Made by a program: the position numbers and the translations under genes | Source: JARYLZ01 sp964388275 | Lineage (GTDB): Bacteria; Bacteroidota; Ignavibacteria; SZUA-365 | DNA length: 44,125 nt | Direction of reading: 5' to 3' | Assembly (NCBI GenBank): GCA_964388275.1 | Contig: CAYLZD010000031.1 | Location: 1-44,125, forward strand | In this document: piece after piece, positions 33,724-42,687 of the stretch | How positions within the stretch are numbered: the first letter of the stretch is position 1 | Layout of the letters: every line of letters starts with the position of its first letter | The notes under the pieces: generated by a model | Databases searched by the model: none | Seen by the model: the letters and a program-made list of their open reading frames with translations, nothing else | What the model was told of the DNA's origin: nothing

Positions 33724-35973
33724 ATGAATTTCCGGAAAGCACTTTTCCTCGTCGCGTTCCTAGGGGGACCTGTGCCCGCGCTTGTGGCGCAGTTTCGCCT
33801 TCCCGACACCGGGCAGACTGGCGACTTCACAACCGCCTATGGCGAGGATGCGGATTACACGATCAATCCTCCATCCTTTGACGCGAACGGGGACGGCACG
33901 GTGACTGACGCGGTGACCGGCCTCGTCTGGCAGCAGGTCGACGGGGGCGAAATGACCTTCGCGCAGGCCGTCACCTATGCGGACTCACTTTCCCTTGCGG
34001 GGTGGAACGACTGGCGGCTCCCCGTGGCGCACGAGTTGTTCTCGATCCTCAACCATGGGATGTCCAGGCCCGCCCTGGACAGGATATATTTCCCTGTCAC
34101 GTCCGCGGAGTACTGGTGGACGTCGGAGAAGCGTGCCGACAATCCGGACAACGTCTGGGTGGCGAACGCCGGCGGAGGCATCGGAGCCCATCCGATGAGT
34201 GAAACCATCAGTGCGGGCGGAACCCGGCGCATCCATGTGCGCTGCGTCCGCGGACGGGCGGCCCCAGCGGCGTCGGGTTCCTTCACCGATAACCGGGACG
34301 GAACGGTCACGGACGACATCACCGGACTCATGTGGCAGACGGCGATATCGGCCGATTCCCTGACGTGGGAGCAGGCGCTCGAGGCCGGCGAGAACGCCAC
34401 GCACAACGGATACTCGGACTGGAGACTCCCGAATATCAAGGAACTGCAGTCGCTCAGCTCCCCGGCGTATGTGAATCCCTGCTTCGCTCCCGGCACGGTG
34501 GCCGTGACGGGAACGCGGAAAATCTGGTCCTCGACCACCCTGGTCAACCAGCCGCAGCGCGCGTGGGACCTGCAGACGGACGCCGGCATCGTCAGCTATT
34601 CGGACAAGACTGCAAGGCGCCACGTCCTCTGCGTGCGTGGCGGGACGGTGTCCACGCCTTCGAAGCCGGAGATGGCGGTCATCCCTGCGGGCGAATTCGA
34701 CATGGGCGACCATTTCGGCTTCGTCGATCCGTCGCACCCCAGCGACGAGGTGCCGATCCATACCGTCCGCGTCGATTCCTTCGCTCTCGCGAAGACCCTA
34801 ACGACCAACGGTCAATTCATTGCCTTCTTGAATGACGCCCTGCGTGACGGCCTGCTCGAGGTCCGCGACGCGGTGGTCTACCGCAAGGGAGACAGCAGCG
34901 CGTACTGCTTCACGACGCAGCTTGCCGCGCACTACAGCATAGGCTTTGACGGAAGAGCGTTCTCCATCGCGGATTTCCGCACCGACCATCCTGTGGTCGG
35001 CGTGCTGTGGTTCGGTGCCGCGGCCTACTGCAACTGGCTCAGCGCACAGGACGGCAACAGTCCGTGCTACGATCCTTCCAGCTGGATCTGCGACTTCGCG
35101 AGGAACGGGTACCGGCTTCCCACCGAGGCGGAGTGGGAATGGGCCGGCAGGGGCGGTCATATCGCCCCCTACGAAAACTACGTGTTCGGCAACAGCATCG
35201 ACGCGACGAGAGCGAACCTGCCGGAGTCCGGTGATCCGTATGAGACGGGACCGCTGCCGCATACGACGCCGGTAGGGTTCTACGACGGCACCCTGAAGAA
35301 AAAATCGGATTTCAACTGGCCCGGCGCCGCCTCGACCTACCAGACCTCGGACGGTGCCAATGCCTACGGACTCTATGACATGCAGGGAAATGTCTGGGAA
35401 TTCGTCAATGACTGGTACGACCAGGATTATTACAGCGTCAGTCCCAGCGACAATCCGAAGGGGCCGGACCGCGGCTCTCTCATGCCCGACGGCAAGCCGT
35501 ACCGGGGCGTGCGCGGAGGCAACTGGTTCAACGGTCTGACGGTCAATGGAGTGAACGACGGCCATTCGCGCGTCTCCAACCGCAACCCGTCGTATTACCG
35601 CGGCCCGGGCGGAGCGGACGCGCCGTGGCATCACACGGGTTTCCGTATTGCGAGGGACATCGGAGGGACGTCCACCGGCATCGGCGGGTCGGCACCTTCC
35701 GCCCCGTCCCGTGTGGAGCTGTTCCAGAACTATCCCAATCCCTTCTCGGGCACGACCACGCTGCGATTCCGCCTCTCCGAGGCCGGGTGGGTCACGCTCA
35801 TCGCGCACGACATCCTCGGGCGCTTGCACATCACGCGCGCCCTCGGCCGCATCGAGCCCGGCACCCACGAGATATCCCTCGACGGCCTCTCCCTCGATAC
35901 TGGGATGTACCATCTCCGCATCCTGGCAGGCTCCCAAAGTTCCGTCATTTCCGTCCTCCACATGCACAAGTGA
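33724..35973 (+). CDS. secreted DUF1566 / SUMF1-like protein with T9SS CTD
   Basis: This 749-residue protein has a signal peptide (MNFRKALFLVAFLGG) and AAGGAG before the ATG. Two DUF1566 lectin-like units (about 50-175 and 185-310; TGLVWQQ, NDWRLPVAHEL, TGLMWQT, SDWRLPNIKELQSL) precede a formylglycine-generating-enzyme (SUMF1) fold: MAVIPAGEFDMG (316), YRLPTEAEWEWAGRGG (463), GLYDMQGNVWEF (548), GVRGGNWFN (595), TGFRIARD (638). The catalytic Cys pair of true FGE, expected after the RGG motif, is absent, so sulfatase activation is unlikely. A binding or structural role fits better. The CTD begins near 668 (NYPNPF). It lies 4 bases after the phosphoesterase gene in the same operon. Confidence 0.88.
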   Translation: MNFRKALFLVAFLGGPVPALVAQFRLPDTGQTGDFTTAYGEDADYTINPPSFDANGDGTVTDAVTGLVWQQVDGGEMTFAQAVTYADSLSLAGWNDWRLPVAHELFSILNHGMSRPALDRIYFPVTSAEYWWTSEKRADNPDNVWVANAGGGIGAHPMSETISAGGTRRIHVRCVRGRAAPAASGSFTDNRDGTVTDDITGLMWQTAISADSLTWEQALEAGENATHNGYSDWRLPNIKELQSLSSPAYVNPCFAPGTVAVTGTRKIWSSTTLVNQPQRAWDLQTDAGIVSYSDKTARRHVLCVRGGTVSTPSKPEMAVIPAGEFDMGDHFGFVDPSHPSDEVPIHTVRVDSFALAKTLTTNGQFIAFLNDALRDGLLEVRDAVVYRKGDSSAYCFTTQLAAHYSIGFDGRAFSIADFRTDHPVVGVLWFGAAAYCNWLSAQDGNSPCYDPSSWICDFARNGYRLPTEAEWEWAGRGGHIAPYENYVFGNSIDATRANLPESGDPYETGPLPHTTPVGFYDGTLKKKSDFNWPGAASTYQTSDGANAYGLYDMQGNVWEFVNDWYDQDYYSVSPSDNPKGPDRGSLMPDGKPYRGVRGGNWFNGLTVNGVNDGHSRVSNRNPSYYRGPGGADAPWHHTGFRIARDIGGTSTGIGGSAPSAPSRVELFQNYPNPFSGTTTLRFRLSEAGWVTLIAHDILGRLHITRALGRIEPGTHEISLDGLSLDTGMYHLRILAGSQSSVISVLHMHK

Positions 35974-35982
35974 GAAGTCCCC

Positions 35983-37776
35983 ATGAAGACAGCACGTTTC
36001 GTTATCGCACTCATTCTCGCCGCACATGGTCTCATTGCGCAGGAGTCGTTTTTCGTCAAAACGGAGACGCGCTATTGGGACGAAGCGAACGCCCACAACG
36101 GCTACACGCTGTTCGGCACACGCGGCACATCCTATCTGATCGACATGGAAGGACGTGTCGTGCACTCCTGGAGCATCGGGACGAATCCGCGCTTCACCGC
36201 GCACGGCACGCTGCTCGACGCCGTCGGCGGCGATCCCAGCCAATCGAAACAGTGGAGGGAACTCGACTGGAACGGCAGCACCGTATGGCAATACGCCGAA
36301 ACGCGCACGGGATACTGGCCGCATCACGATTTCGACTGCATCTACAATCCGAAGCTGGGCGATACGACCTTCATCTACATCGCGAACAAGGATCTCACCG
36401 CCGCGCAATGCCTCGCGGCCGGCTGCGATCCGAAGAACGACTACACCGGGGCACAGATGGACGTGATCGTCGAGGTGGACCGGCGCGGCAACGTGATCTG
36501 GGAGTGGTCGTTCTTCGACCATATCGTGCAGGACCTCGACGCATCCAAGCCCACATACGGCTCGATCCGGAACACACCGGGACGGATCAACATCAACATG
36601 CCGGGCATGCCGGCGCGGAAGGACTGGCTGCACTGCAATTCGCTGGACTACAACCAGGAAAAGGATCTGATCGTCATTAATTCGGTGCAGGGCGAATTTT
36701 ATGTCATCGACCACGGGAGCACCTTCGTCCCGGGAGATCCCGACAGCAGCATCGCACGCGCGGCTTCCGCGATGGGAGATTTCCTCTACCGCTTCGGCGA
36801 CCCCGCGCGCTACGACCAGGGCGATCCTCCTTCCGTGCTCGAAAACTGGACCAAGGCCACCTCGGGACACAAGCAGATGGGAGGCGCGCACAACATCCAG
36901 TGGATACGGCCCGGACTGCCCGGCGCGGGCAACCTGCTCGTCTTCAACAACGGCCAGAACCTGTTCGAGCTGACTCCGCAATCGTATATCATGGAGATCA
37001 ATCCCTACCGCACCGCGTCGGGCAGCACGGCATCCGCTTTCGTCAATCCGCCCGATGCAGGGTACACCGTCGTGAATTCCCCGGACGCGAACCTGATGAA
37101 AGAGAGGAAAAACGTTTCGAATCAGATCGTATGGAAGTTCTCCAGCAAGAACAACACGTCGTTCTACAGCACGATCGGTTCCGGAGCCCAGCGGCTCGCG
37201 AACGGCAACACGCTCGTCTGCGCCATGAACGACGGGCATTTTTTCGAAGTCTCGGGCGCCGACGCCTCCATAGTCTGGGAGTACATCAATCCCGTCACCC
37301 GTCTCGGCGTCAAGAAAGTGAAGGCCGACAACTATCCGACATTCAACGGCGTGTTCCGGGCGTACCGGTACGTATCGTCCCACCCCGCGCTTGCGGGAAA
37401 GGATCTGACGGCCGGCAGCACCATCACCGGAAGCGATCCCGATTACTGGACCCCGTCCGCGCTCACGGCCGTCAACACGAGCGGGAACGCGACGCCTGCC
37501 GGCATGACGCTGTCCGCCAACCATCCCAACCCGTTCACCCATATGACCGCCATCGATATCGACGTCCCGTCCGCGCGGCTGGTGAGTGTGACCGTCCACG
37601 ATCTTTCCGGGAGATCAATCCGGACACTGTTTACCGATACGACCGCACCCGGACAGCGCACCGTGACATGGGACGGCCGCAGCGATGCCGGCGTGCCCGT
37701 TCCCTCGGGCATGTATTATTACGTCATGACCGTGGACGGGCAGCTGCTCAGCAAGAAAATGATCAAGCTAAAATAA
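35983..37776 (+). CDS. secreted arylsulfotransferase-family protein with T9SS CTD (copy 1)
   Basis: This 597-residue protein has a signal peptide (MKTARFVIALILAAHGLIAQ). The body is an ASST-type propeller: GYTLFGTRGTSYLIDMEGRVVHSW, HHDFDCIYNP, VWEWSFFDHIVQDLD, AHNIQWIRPG and QRLANGNTLVC. The paired His-containing strands (HHDF, AHNI) match positions of catalytic or metal-linked His in the family, which moves sulfate between phenolic compounds without PAPS. The CTD begins near 513 (NHPNPFTHM) and ends KKMIKLK. It is close to the next gene in layout and motifs. Whether it is a real sulfotransferase or a propeller relative without activity cannot be told from sequence alone. Confidence 0.85.
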   Translation: MKTARFVIALILAAHGLIAQESFFVKTETRYWDEANAHNGYTLFGTRGTSYLIDMEGRVVHSWSIGTNPRFTAHGTLLDAVGGDPSQSKQWRELDWNGSTVWQYAETRTGYWPHHDFDCIYNPKLGDTTFIYIANKDLTAAQCLAAGCDPKNDYTGAQMDVIVEVDRRGNVIWEWSFFDHIVQDLDASKPTYGSIRNTPGRININMPGMPARKDWLHCNSLDYNQEKDLIVINSVQGEFYVIDHGSTFVPGDPDSSIARAASAMGDFLYRFGDPARYDQGDPPSVLENWTKATSGHKQMGGAHNIQWIRPGLPGAGNLLVFNNGQNLFELTPQSYIMEINPYRTASGSTASAFVNPPDAGYTVVNSPDANLMKERKNVSNQIVWKFSSKNNTSFYSTIGSGAQRLANGNTLVCAMNDGHFFEVSGADASIVWEYINPVTRLGVKKVKADNYPTFNGVFRAYRYVSSHPALAGKDLTAGSTITGSDPDYWTPSALTAVNTSGNATPAGMTLSANHPNPFTHMTAIDIDVPSARLVSVTVHDLSGRSIRTLFTDTTAPGQRTVTWDGRSDAGVPVPSGMYYYVMTVDGQLLSKKMIKLK

Positions 37777-37794
37777 CACGAAGTGGAGCCGCAC

Positions 37795-39525
37795 ATGAGT
37801 ACGACACTATCGCGGTGGATGATCGCCTTCCTTCTTCATCTCGCGGCGCATGGAACCGCCGCCGCGCAGGGCCGAACCCTCGGCGTGATGACGAACGAGA
37901 GCGGGACTTCAGCCGGCTATACGCTGTTCTCGCCGAAGCAGAACACGATGACATACCTCATCAACAACGAGGGACGCATCATGCACGAATGGCACGCGAG
38001 CCAGTATCCCCCCGGTCAATCGGCTTACCTGCTGGAAGACGGGCACCTGCTGCGCGCATGCCAGGTGCCGGGCCGCCTCAGCAGCGGCGGAGGCGAGGGC
38101 GGCCGCATCGAGGAATACGACTGGGACGGCAATCTCGTGTGGGAACTGGACTATTCCACTGACGGCTATATGCAGCATCATGATATCCGGAAATTGCCCA
38201 ACGGGAATGTCCTCATGCTCGTCGTCGAAAAGAAGACGATGGCGGAGGTCGTCGCCGCGGGCTTCGATACAGGCAAGCTGCAGCCGGAAATCGCCCAGAG
38301 AGGATACATGCTTCCGGATTGCGTCATCGAGATACAACCGACGAAGCCGCGAGGAGGCACTGTGGTCTGGGAATGGCACGTGTGGGACCACCTGATCCAG
38401 GACCTCGACGCAGCGAAAGCGAATTACGGCGTGCCGAAGGACCATCCTGAACTGATCGACTGCGATGGGGACCGGCGCAACCTGCCCGCGTTCTGGAACC
38501 ACATGAACAGCATTGACTACCATCCCGCGTTCGACCAGATCGCCCTGAGCGTACGAGGGAACAGCGAAGTGTGGATCATCGATCACTCGACGACGACAGA
38601 GGAAGCGAAGGGACATCTCGGCGGCAGGTACGGGAAGGGCGGCGACCTGCTCTATCGCTGGGGAAATCCGGAAACCTACGGAGCCGGCACGTCCAGGGAG
38701 CGGATGTATTTCGAACAGCACGACGTGGAGTGGGTGCGTCCCGACTGTCCTGGTGCCGGCAACCTCACCTGTTTCAACAACGGTATCGGCAGGGGCCTCT
38801 CCTCCACGGTCGATGAATTCACGCCCCCGGTGGATGCAAACGGTTTCTACACGCGCACAGCCGGTGAGGCGTTTGGTCCGAAATCCTTCGCGTGGAGCTA
38901 CGGCGGCACGACAGCGCATCCGATGTACTCGGAAAACATCTCCGGCGCGCAGCGTCTGCCGAACGGGAACACGATCATCTGCAACGGCACGGTGGGTGAA
39001 CTGCTCGAAGTAACGGCATCGGAGGAGATCGTCTGGAGATATATAAGCCCTGTCGTCAAGACAGGCATACTCACCCAGGGCGATACCCTGCCCAACGATC
39101 CTGCCCGCGCCGGCGAAAAGCTCAACGCCATTTTCCGGGTGTACAAGTACCCCTATGACTATCCGGCCTTCACCGGCAGGACACTGCTGCCGGGCGAGTA
39201 CGTGGAGAAATATCCGAGCGGCACGGAGGATGACCCGTCGTCTCCCGGGGATTTCACCCTTCTGTGGAATTACCCGAACCCGTTCAGCGATGCGACGACC
39301 GTGTCCTACCGGCTCCCGGCGGCGATGAATGTGTTTCTGCGGGTATATGACGCCATGGGGCGGCATGTCGCAACGCTCTTCGAAGGAATGCAGCAGGCGG
39401 GAACGCACCAGGTCCCCTTCAGCGCCACGGCGCTGAAAACGCGTCACACCCTGGCCTCGGGCGCATACATCTGCGTGCTTGCCGCGGGACGCCAGCGGAG
39501 TGCCCGCACAATGATCGTGTACTGA
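37795..39525 (+). CDS. secreted arylsulfotransferase-family protein with T9SS CTD (copy 2)
   Basis: This 576-residue paralogue of the preceding gene starts at the ATG at 37795, with GTGGAG six bases upstream; a GTG at 37783 is less likely. After the signal (WMIAFLLHLAAHGTAAA) come the ASST signatures GYTLFSPKQNTMTYLINNEGRI, EYDWDGNLVWE, HHDIRKLPNGNVLML, VVWEWHVWDHLIQDLD, EQHDVEWVRPD and QRLPNGNTIICNG. The HHDI..LPNGN stretch is the most typical ASST motif in the window. The CTD starts near 491 (NYPNPFSD) and ends RTMIVY. The pair probably arose by tandem duplication and divergence. Confidence 0.88.
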   Translation: MSTTLSRWMIAFLLHLAAHGTAAAQGRTLGVMTNESGTSAGYTLFSPKQNTMTYLINNEGRIMHEWHASQYPPGQSAYLLEDGHLLRACQVPGRLSSGGGEGGRIEEYDWDGNLVWELDYSTDGYMQHHDIRKLPNGNVLMLVVEKKTMAEVVAAGFDTGKLQPEIAQRGYMLPDCVIEIQPTKPRGGTVVWEWHVWDHLIQDLDAAKANYGVPKDHPELIDCDGDRRNLPAFWNHMNSIDYHPAFDQIALSVRGNSEVWIIDHSTTTEEAKGHLGGRYGKGGDLLYRWGNPETYGAGTSRERMYFEQHDVEWVRPDCPGAGNLTCFNNGIGRGLSSTVDEFTPPVDANGFYTRTAGEAFGPKSFAWSYGGTTAHPMYSENISGAQRLPNGNTIICNGTVGELLEVTASEEIVWRYISPVVKTGILTQGDTLPNDPARAGEKLNAIFRVYKYPYDYPAFTGRTLLPGEYVEKYPSGTEDDPSSPGDFTLLWNYPNPFSDATTVSYRLPAAMNVFLRVYDAMGRHVATLFEGMQQAGTHQVPFSATALKTRHTLASGAYICVLAAGRQRSARTMIVY

Positions 39526-39664
39526 CGTTCCTGTTTCCGGCAGCAAATCTTTCCTCCGTCAGGGTGTCAAACGAGGCAGTATCATCACACCCCGTCCGCC
39601 TGGCAGCACCCGGCGCCACGCGCCCGACGAGCATCCAACGGTAACCGAGACAAGAGAGACCATC

Positions 39665-41494
39665 ATGAATCCACAAACGACCCGCCATCGATTCCGCTTG
39701 CTGCTCCTCGTCGGCGCGCATGCGCTGTTCATGGCCGTTCCCGCACTGGCGCAATACGACAGCAGCTACTTCATCGTCGACACGGGCCAGCAGCAGTGCT
39801 ATAACAACAGCGGACCGATCACTGCTCCGTCGGCGGGACTGTCCTTCTACGGACAGGACGCCCAGCACCAGGGCAACCAGCCGACCTATATCGACAACGG
39901 CAACGGCACGGTCAGCGATCCTGTCACCGGCCTGATGTGGGTCAAGGCCCGCGGCACAAAAGTGTCGTGGGAGAAGGCCATGGCCGATGCCGCCGCCTGC
40001 TCGGCCGGCGGGTACTGGGACTGGCGCGTTCCGACGATCAAGGAATTGTACTCGCTGATCGATTTCCACGGGAGAAGCGGACTCACCGCGGCGACATCCA
40101 TCCCATACCTCAACACGACGCACTTCGGTTTCGCATACGGGGACACCTCGCTCGGCGAGCGCATCATAGACTGTCAGGACTGGTCCGCGACCGAATACGT
40201 CCATTTCACCTTCAACGGCGACTCGACGGTGTTCGGCGTGAATTTCGCCGACGGGCGCATCAAGGGCTATCCGAAAAAGCGCCTCCCGGCGGGAACGCGC
40301 AACCAGCTCTACGTCCGCTATGTGCGGGGCAACCCGTACTACGGTGTCAACAGCTTCACCGATAACCACGACAGCACCGTCACCGACCGCGCGACGGGAC
40401 TGATGTGGGCGCAGCCCGACAGCCGGGGCGGCATGGACTGGGAGGACGCCCTTGCCTGGGTGCAGGCGAAAAACACATCCAATTATCTCGGACACAGCGA
40501 CTGGCGTCTGCCCAACGCGAAGGAGTTGCAGAGCATCGTCGATTACACGCGCTCGCCCTCGACGACCTCGTCGGCCGCGATCGACCCGCTGTTCGTTGCC
40601 TCGGGCATCGGGAACGGGGAATACGCCTTCTACTGGACCAGCACCTCGCATCTCGAGGGCGCACCCAACACCCCGGGCGGCTCGATGGCGGTGTATCTCT
40701 GTTTCGGCCGTGGTCTCGGGTGGATGCCCCAGCCGCCGGCATCGAGCAACTACGTGCTGCTCGACGTACATGGCGCCGGCGCGCAGCGCAGCGACCCCAA
40801 AAGCGGCAATCCGGCCAACTGGCCCTACGGCAACGGTCCGCAGGGCGACGTCATCCGCATTCTCAACCATGTCCGCCTCGTCCGCGGCGGCAACCTGTAC
40901 GTGCCCGTCGAGCTGTCTTCCTTCGGGGCGCGGCAGATCGGAGGCACGCTCGGCGTGCGCCTGCAGTGGACGACGCAGAGCGAAACAAACAACTTCGGCT
41001 TTTTCGTGCAGCGCAAGGACGCCTCCGCGGATTCCTGGGTCGAACTGCCCGGCGGCTTCGTCGTGGGCGGGGGCAGCAGCACCGCGGCGCGGTCCTACGC
41101 CTTCGACGACCTCGTCCCGGGCGCGGGGACGTGGCAGTACCGCTTGCGGCAGGTCGACATCGACGGCAGCACGGAATACTCCCCCGTCGCCGAAGCCCTT
41201 GTGCGGCTCGGCGCGGCGGCCTCGCCGGCGGCTCCCGTGCTTGCCGTATACCCGAATCCCGTGGTGGGCGGCGGCACGATCAGTGTCGGACTGGAACTCG
41301 ACGCCGAGCGGAACGTGGTTCTGCGCATCACCGACGTATCGGGACGAGAGCTGATGCGCGTGGGTGAAGGCATGCTCTCCCGCGGCGCCCACCTGTTCCA
41401 GGCCGACATCACCCGCCTGCCCCCGGGCGTGTATTACTGCACGGTGTCAGGATCCTCGACGGTGACCGGCGTCCCCTTCGTGCGGCTGCGATGA
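39665..41494 (+). CDS. secreted double-DUF1566 protein with T9SS CTD
   Basis: This 609-residue protein has a signal peptide (FRLLLLVGAHALFMAVPALAQ) and GAGAGA ahead of the ATG. Two DUF1566 units follow (about 75-225 and 232-420): TYIDNGNGTVSDPVTGLMW, WDWRVPTIKELYSL, LYVRYVRG; then NHDSTVTDRATGLMW, SDWRLPNAKELQSIVDY, HVRLVRGG. A further beta domain (about 425-515, VRLQWTTQSETNNFGFFVQR) resembles a common pre-CTD module of this phylum. The CTD has VYPNPV near 528 and ends PFVRLR. DUF1566 is a C-type-lectin-like fold, so ligand binding is likely. It is the last gene of the operon, 139 bases after the ASST pair, and may have its own promoter. Confidence 0.87.
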   Translation: MNPQTTRHRFRLLLLVGAHALFMAVPALAQYDSSYFIVDTGQQQCYNNSGPITAPSAGLSFYGQDAQHQGNQPTYIDNGNGTVSDPVTGLMWVKARGTKVSWEKAMADAAACSAGGYWDWRVPTIKELYSLIDFHGRSGLTAATSIPYLNTTHFGFAYGDTSLGERIIDCQDWSATEYVHFTFNGDSTVFGVNFADGRIKGYPKKRLPAGTRNQLYVRYVRGNPYYGVNSFTDNHDSTVTDRATGLMWAQPDSRGGMDWEDALAWVQAKNTSNYLGHSDWRLPNAKELQSIVDYTRSPSTTSSAAIDPLFVASGIGNGEYAFYWTSTSHLEGAPNTPGGSMAVYLCFGRGLGWMPQPPASSNYVLLDVHGAGAQRSDPKSGNPANWPYGNGPQGDVIRILNHVRLVRGGNLYVPVELSSFGARQIGGTLGVRLQWTTQSETNNFGFFVQRKDASADSWVELPGGFVVGGGSSTAARSYAFDDLVPGAGTWQYRLRQVDIDGSTEYSPVAEALVRLGAAASPAAPVLAVYPNPVVGGGTISVGLELDAERNVVLRITDVSGRELMRVGEGMLSRGAHLFQADITRLPPGVYYCTVSGSSTVTGVPFVRLR

Positions 41495-42121
41495 GCGCGG
41501 CGAGGAAGTGCCCGTCGACGTGTTACAACTCTTCAATGATGAATGCGAGGGATTTCGGCCTCTCTCGATCTGGTAATTACCAGGAGAGGGAATGCTTCGA
41601 GGGATATGGCCGAAGCGGATCTCGGATCTCCCTGTTTGGAATGAGATGAAAAGCATCCAGCGCCTCGTGCCTTCAGCGCTCATGCCAGGACGGGTGTTCC
41701 GATCCACAGCTTGACATGCTTCTCCCTGCAACGAGCCGGAGCATCGAGTAACCAGCTTCCATGGTTTCAGGAAAGACTCGGTCGAGTCCTCGAGTTCCGT
41801 CAACCGCAAGGACGGCCGCGGATTCGAACGTTCAGCCGTGCATTGTGGTTAGGATTCCCAGGGCGGCTTACCGCTCTACTACAGGAAGGACATTCTCGCG
41901 CCCGGTGCCGTGAATACACGCGCGGTTCCCATCCACAAACTTTGGGAACTGTTTTCGGGAGTTTGCAGGGTTGAACATGCGCGCTGCACCGCGGCAGCAC
42001 ACTCATTTGCGTGAGGAGCCTCATTTTTTATCCGGAGCCGCCGTACGCGGCGCGGCTCTGAAACACCGAGGGATGCATGCCGTATATTGATGATTTCCAA
42101 AGCATCCTCCGGAGTAGTGTT
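41495..42121 (+). other. intergenic region after the secretome operon
   Basis: No gene is supported in these roughly 630 bases. The main structure is the hairpin at 41559-41589. A short stem with a T-run (GTGAG...CTCATTTTTT, about 42011-42030) could be a weak terminator. A tRNA-like patch near 41800-41895 on the minus strand does not fold (see rejected items). Confidence 0.5.
41559..41589 (+). terminator. composite hairpin after the operon
   Basis: CCTCTC (41559-41564) pairs with GAGAGG (41584-41589) around an inner perfect palindrome TGGTAATTACCA (41571-41582). It lies 65 bases after the last stop of the operon. There is no U-run, as with the hairpin at 9787-9828. It could end or protect the operon transcript, or be a protein-binding palindrome. 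Confidence 0.45.
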
Positions 42122-42309
42122 ATGTCACGAAACATGCGTCTGGTCCTTTCCACCGTCGTCGTATTGCTCGGTATACTCCTCATTATCGGCGGTATCGACG
42201 CCCATAAGAACGGCGCCGTAGTCATTGGCATCATTGTCGCAGGTGTCGCCGCGCAGCAATTCACCGCCTCGTGGAAGTTCCGCGGCGGCCGCGGGTAGCT
42301 GGCGTGCGG
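42103..42309 (+). repeat. right copy of the long direct repeat
   Basis: It is the counterpart of 28120-28332 in the same orientation, with the same CCTCCGG leader and the same AGCTGGCGTGCGG tail. Beyond the tail the flanks differ completely. Confidence 0.8.
42122..42298 (+). CDS. 58-residue two-helix membrane peptide (copy 2)
   Basis: It starts MSRNMRLVLSTVVVLLGILL, then GGIDAHK, a second hydrophobic stretch (GAVVIGIIVAGVAA) and WKFRGGRG. It is 44 of 58 residues identical to the peptide at 28145-28321. The 14 differences are mostly conservative within the helices, and the ends are unchanged, which suggests selection on a protein rather than drifting DNA. The function is unknown. It stands alone between the operon end and the AAA+ gene. 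Confidence 0.65.
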   Translation: MSRNMRLVLSTVVVLLGILLIIGGIDAHKNGAVVIGIIVAGVAAQQFTASWKFRGGRG

Positions 42310-42687
42310 CGGATCCGCCCAGGGCAAGCGTTGATCCGTACTTGCGCTTCACGGACTCCGATTCGCCGCTGACCAACTTCAGAAAGCAGGGGATCGCAGG
42401 CGCTCCGCGTGTCACAGCAGAGCGGGCGCCGCGCCGCTTCGCCCTTTATTAGAACGTATTCCCGCCTCCGCGGTGATGGGTGAAATGGATTTGCGCATCG
42501 TGCGCCGGACCGGCGAAATACTGATGGGGTACTGTTCTTTGGAGAATATCACAAGGCGCGTCACCGCTCTCCCGGTTTATAAGCGCCGACAGAATAGTAT
42601 CATCCGATGATACCGTAAAAAACCTCCGCCGATGGGATATTCAGTGTACGTTCGCTCCGTACACTGATCATTCACAGTTGGAGGACC
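42299..42687 (+). other. leader region of the AAA+ gene
   Basis: No gene is supported in these roughly 390 bases apart from the perfect inverted repeat just before the AAA+ start, listed separately. Confidence 0.5.
42641..42667 (+). promoter_or_regulatory. perfect 10-bp inverted repeat in the AAA+ leader
   Basis: TCAGTGTACG (42641-42650) is the exact reverse complement of CGTACACTGA (42658-42667), with a 7-base loop TTCGCTC. It ends 20 bases before the ATG, just upstream of the GGAGG ribosome site. It could be a repressor operator or an mRNA hairpin that controls translation. Confidence 0.65.

Noticed and set aside
32010..33830. 606-codon open frame on the minus strand
   Set aside because: Antisense to the intact phosphoesterase gene; no recognisable domain.
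33724..35973. active formylglycine-generating enzyme
   Set aside because: The fold motifs are present but the catalytic cysteines are missing after the RGG motif, and no sulfatase gene lies nearby.
34798..37599. 933-codon open frame on the minus strand
   Set aside because: It lies antisense to the SUMF1-like and arylsulfotransferase genes, whose motifs are clear. Long antisense frames are common in GC-rich coding DNA, and its sequence is Arg/Val/Gly-rich without motifs.
39419..41392. 657-codon open frame on the minus strand
   Set aside because: Antisense shadow of the DUF1566 protein gene, with typical low-complexity Arg/Gly/Val content.
41447..41809. 120-codon minus-strand open frame after the operon
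   Set aside because: It overlaps the 3' end of the DUF1566 gene, has no ribosome site and shows no domain-like pattern.
41800..41895. tRNA-like patch on the minus strand (TAGAGC, CTGGGAA, GTTCGAATCC in the right order)
   Set aside because: The T stem and anticodon stem do not pair and no acceptor stem can be formed, so it is at most a chance match or a scrambled remnant.
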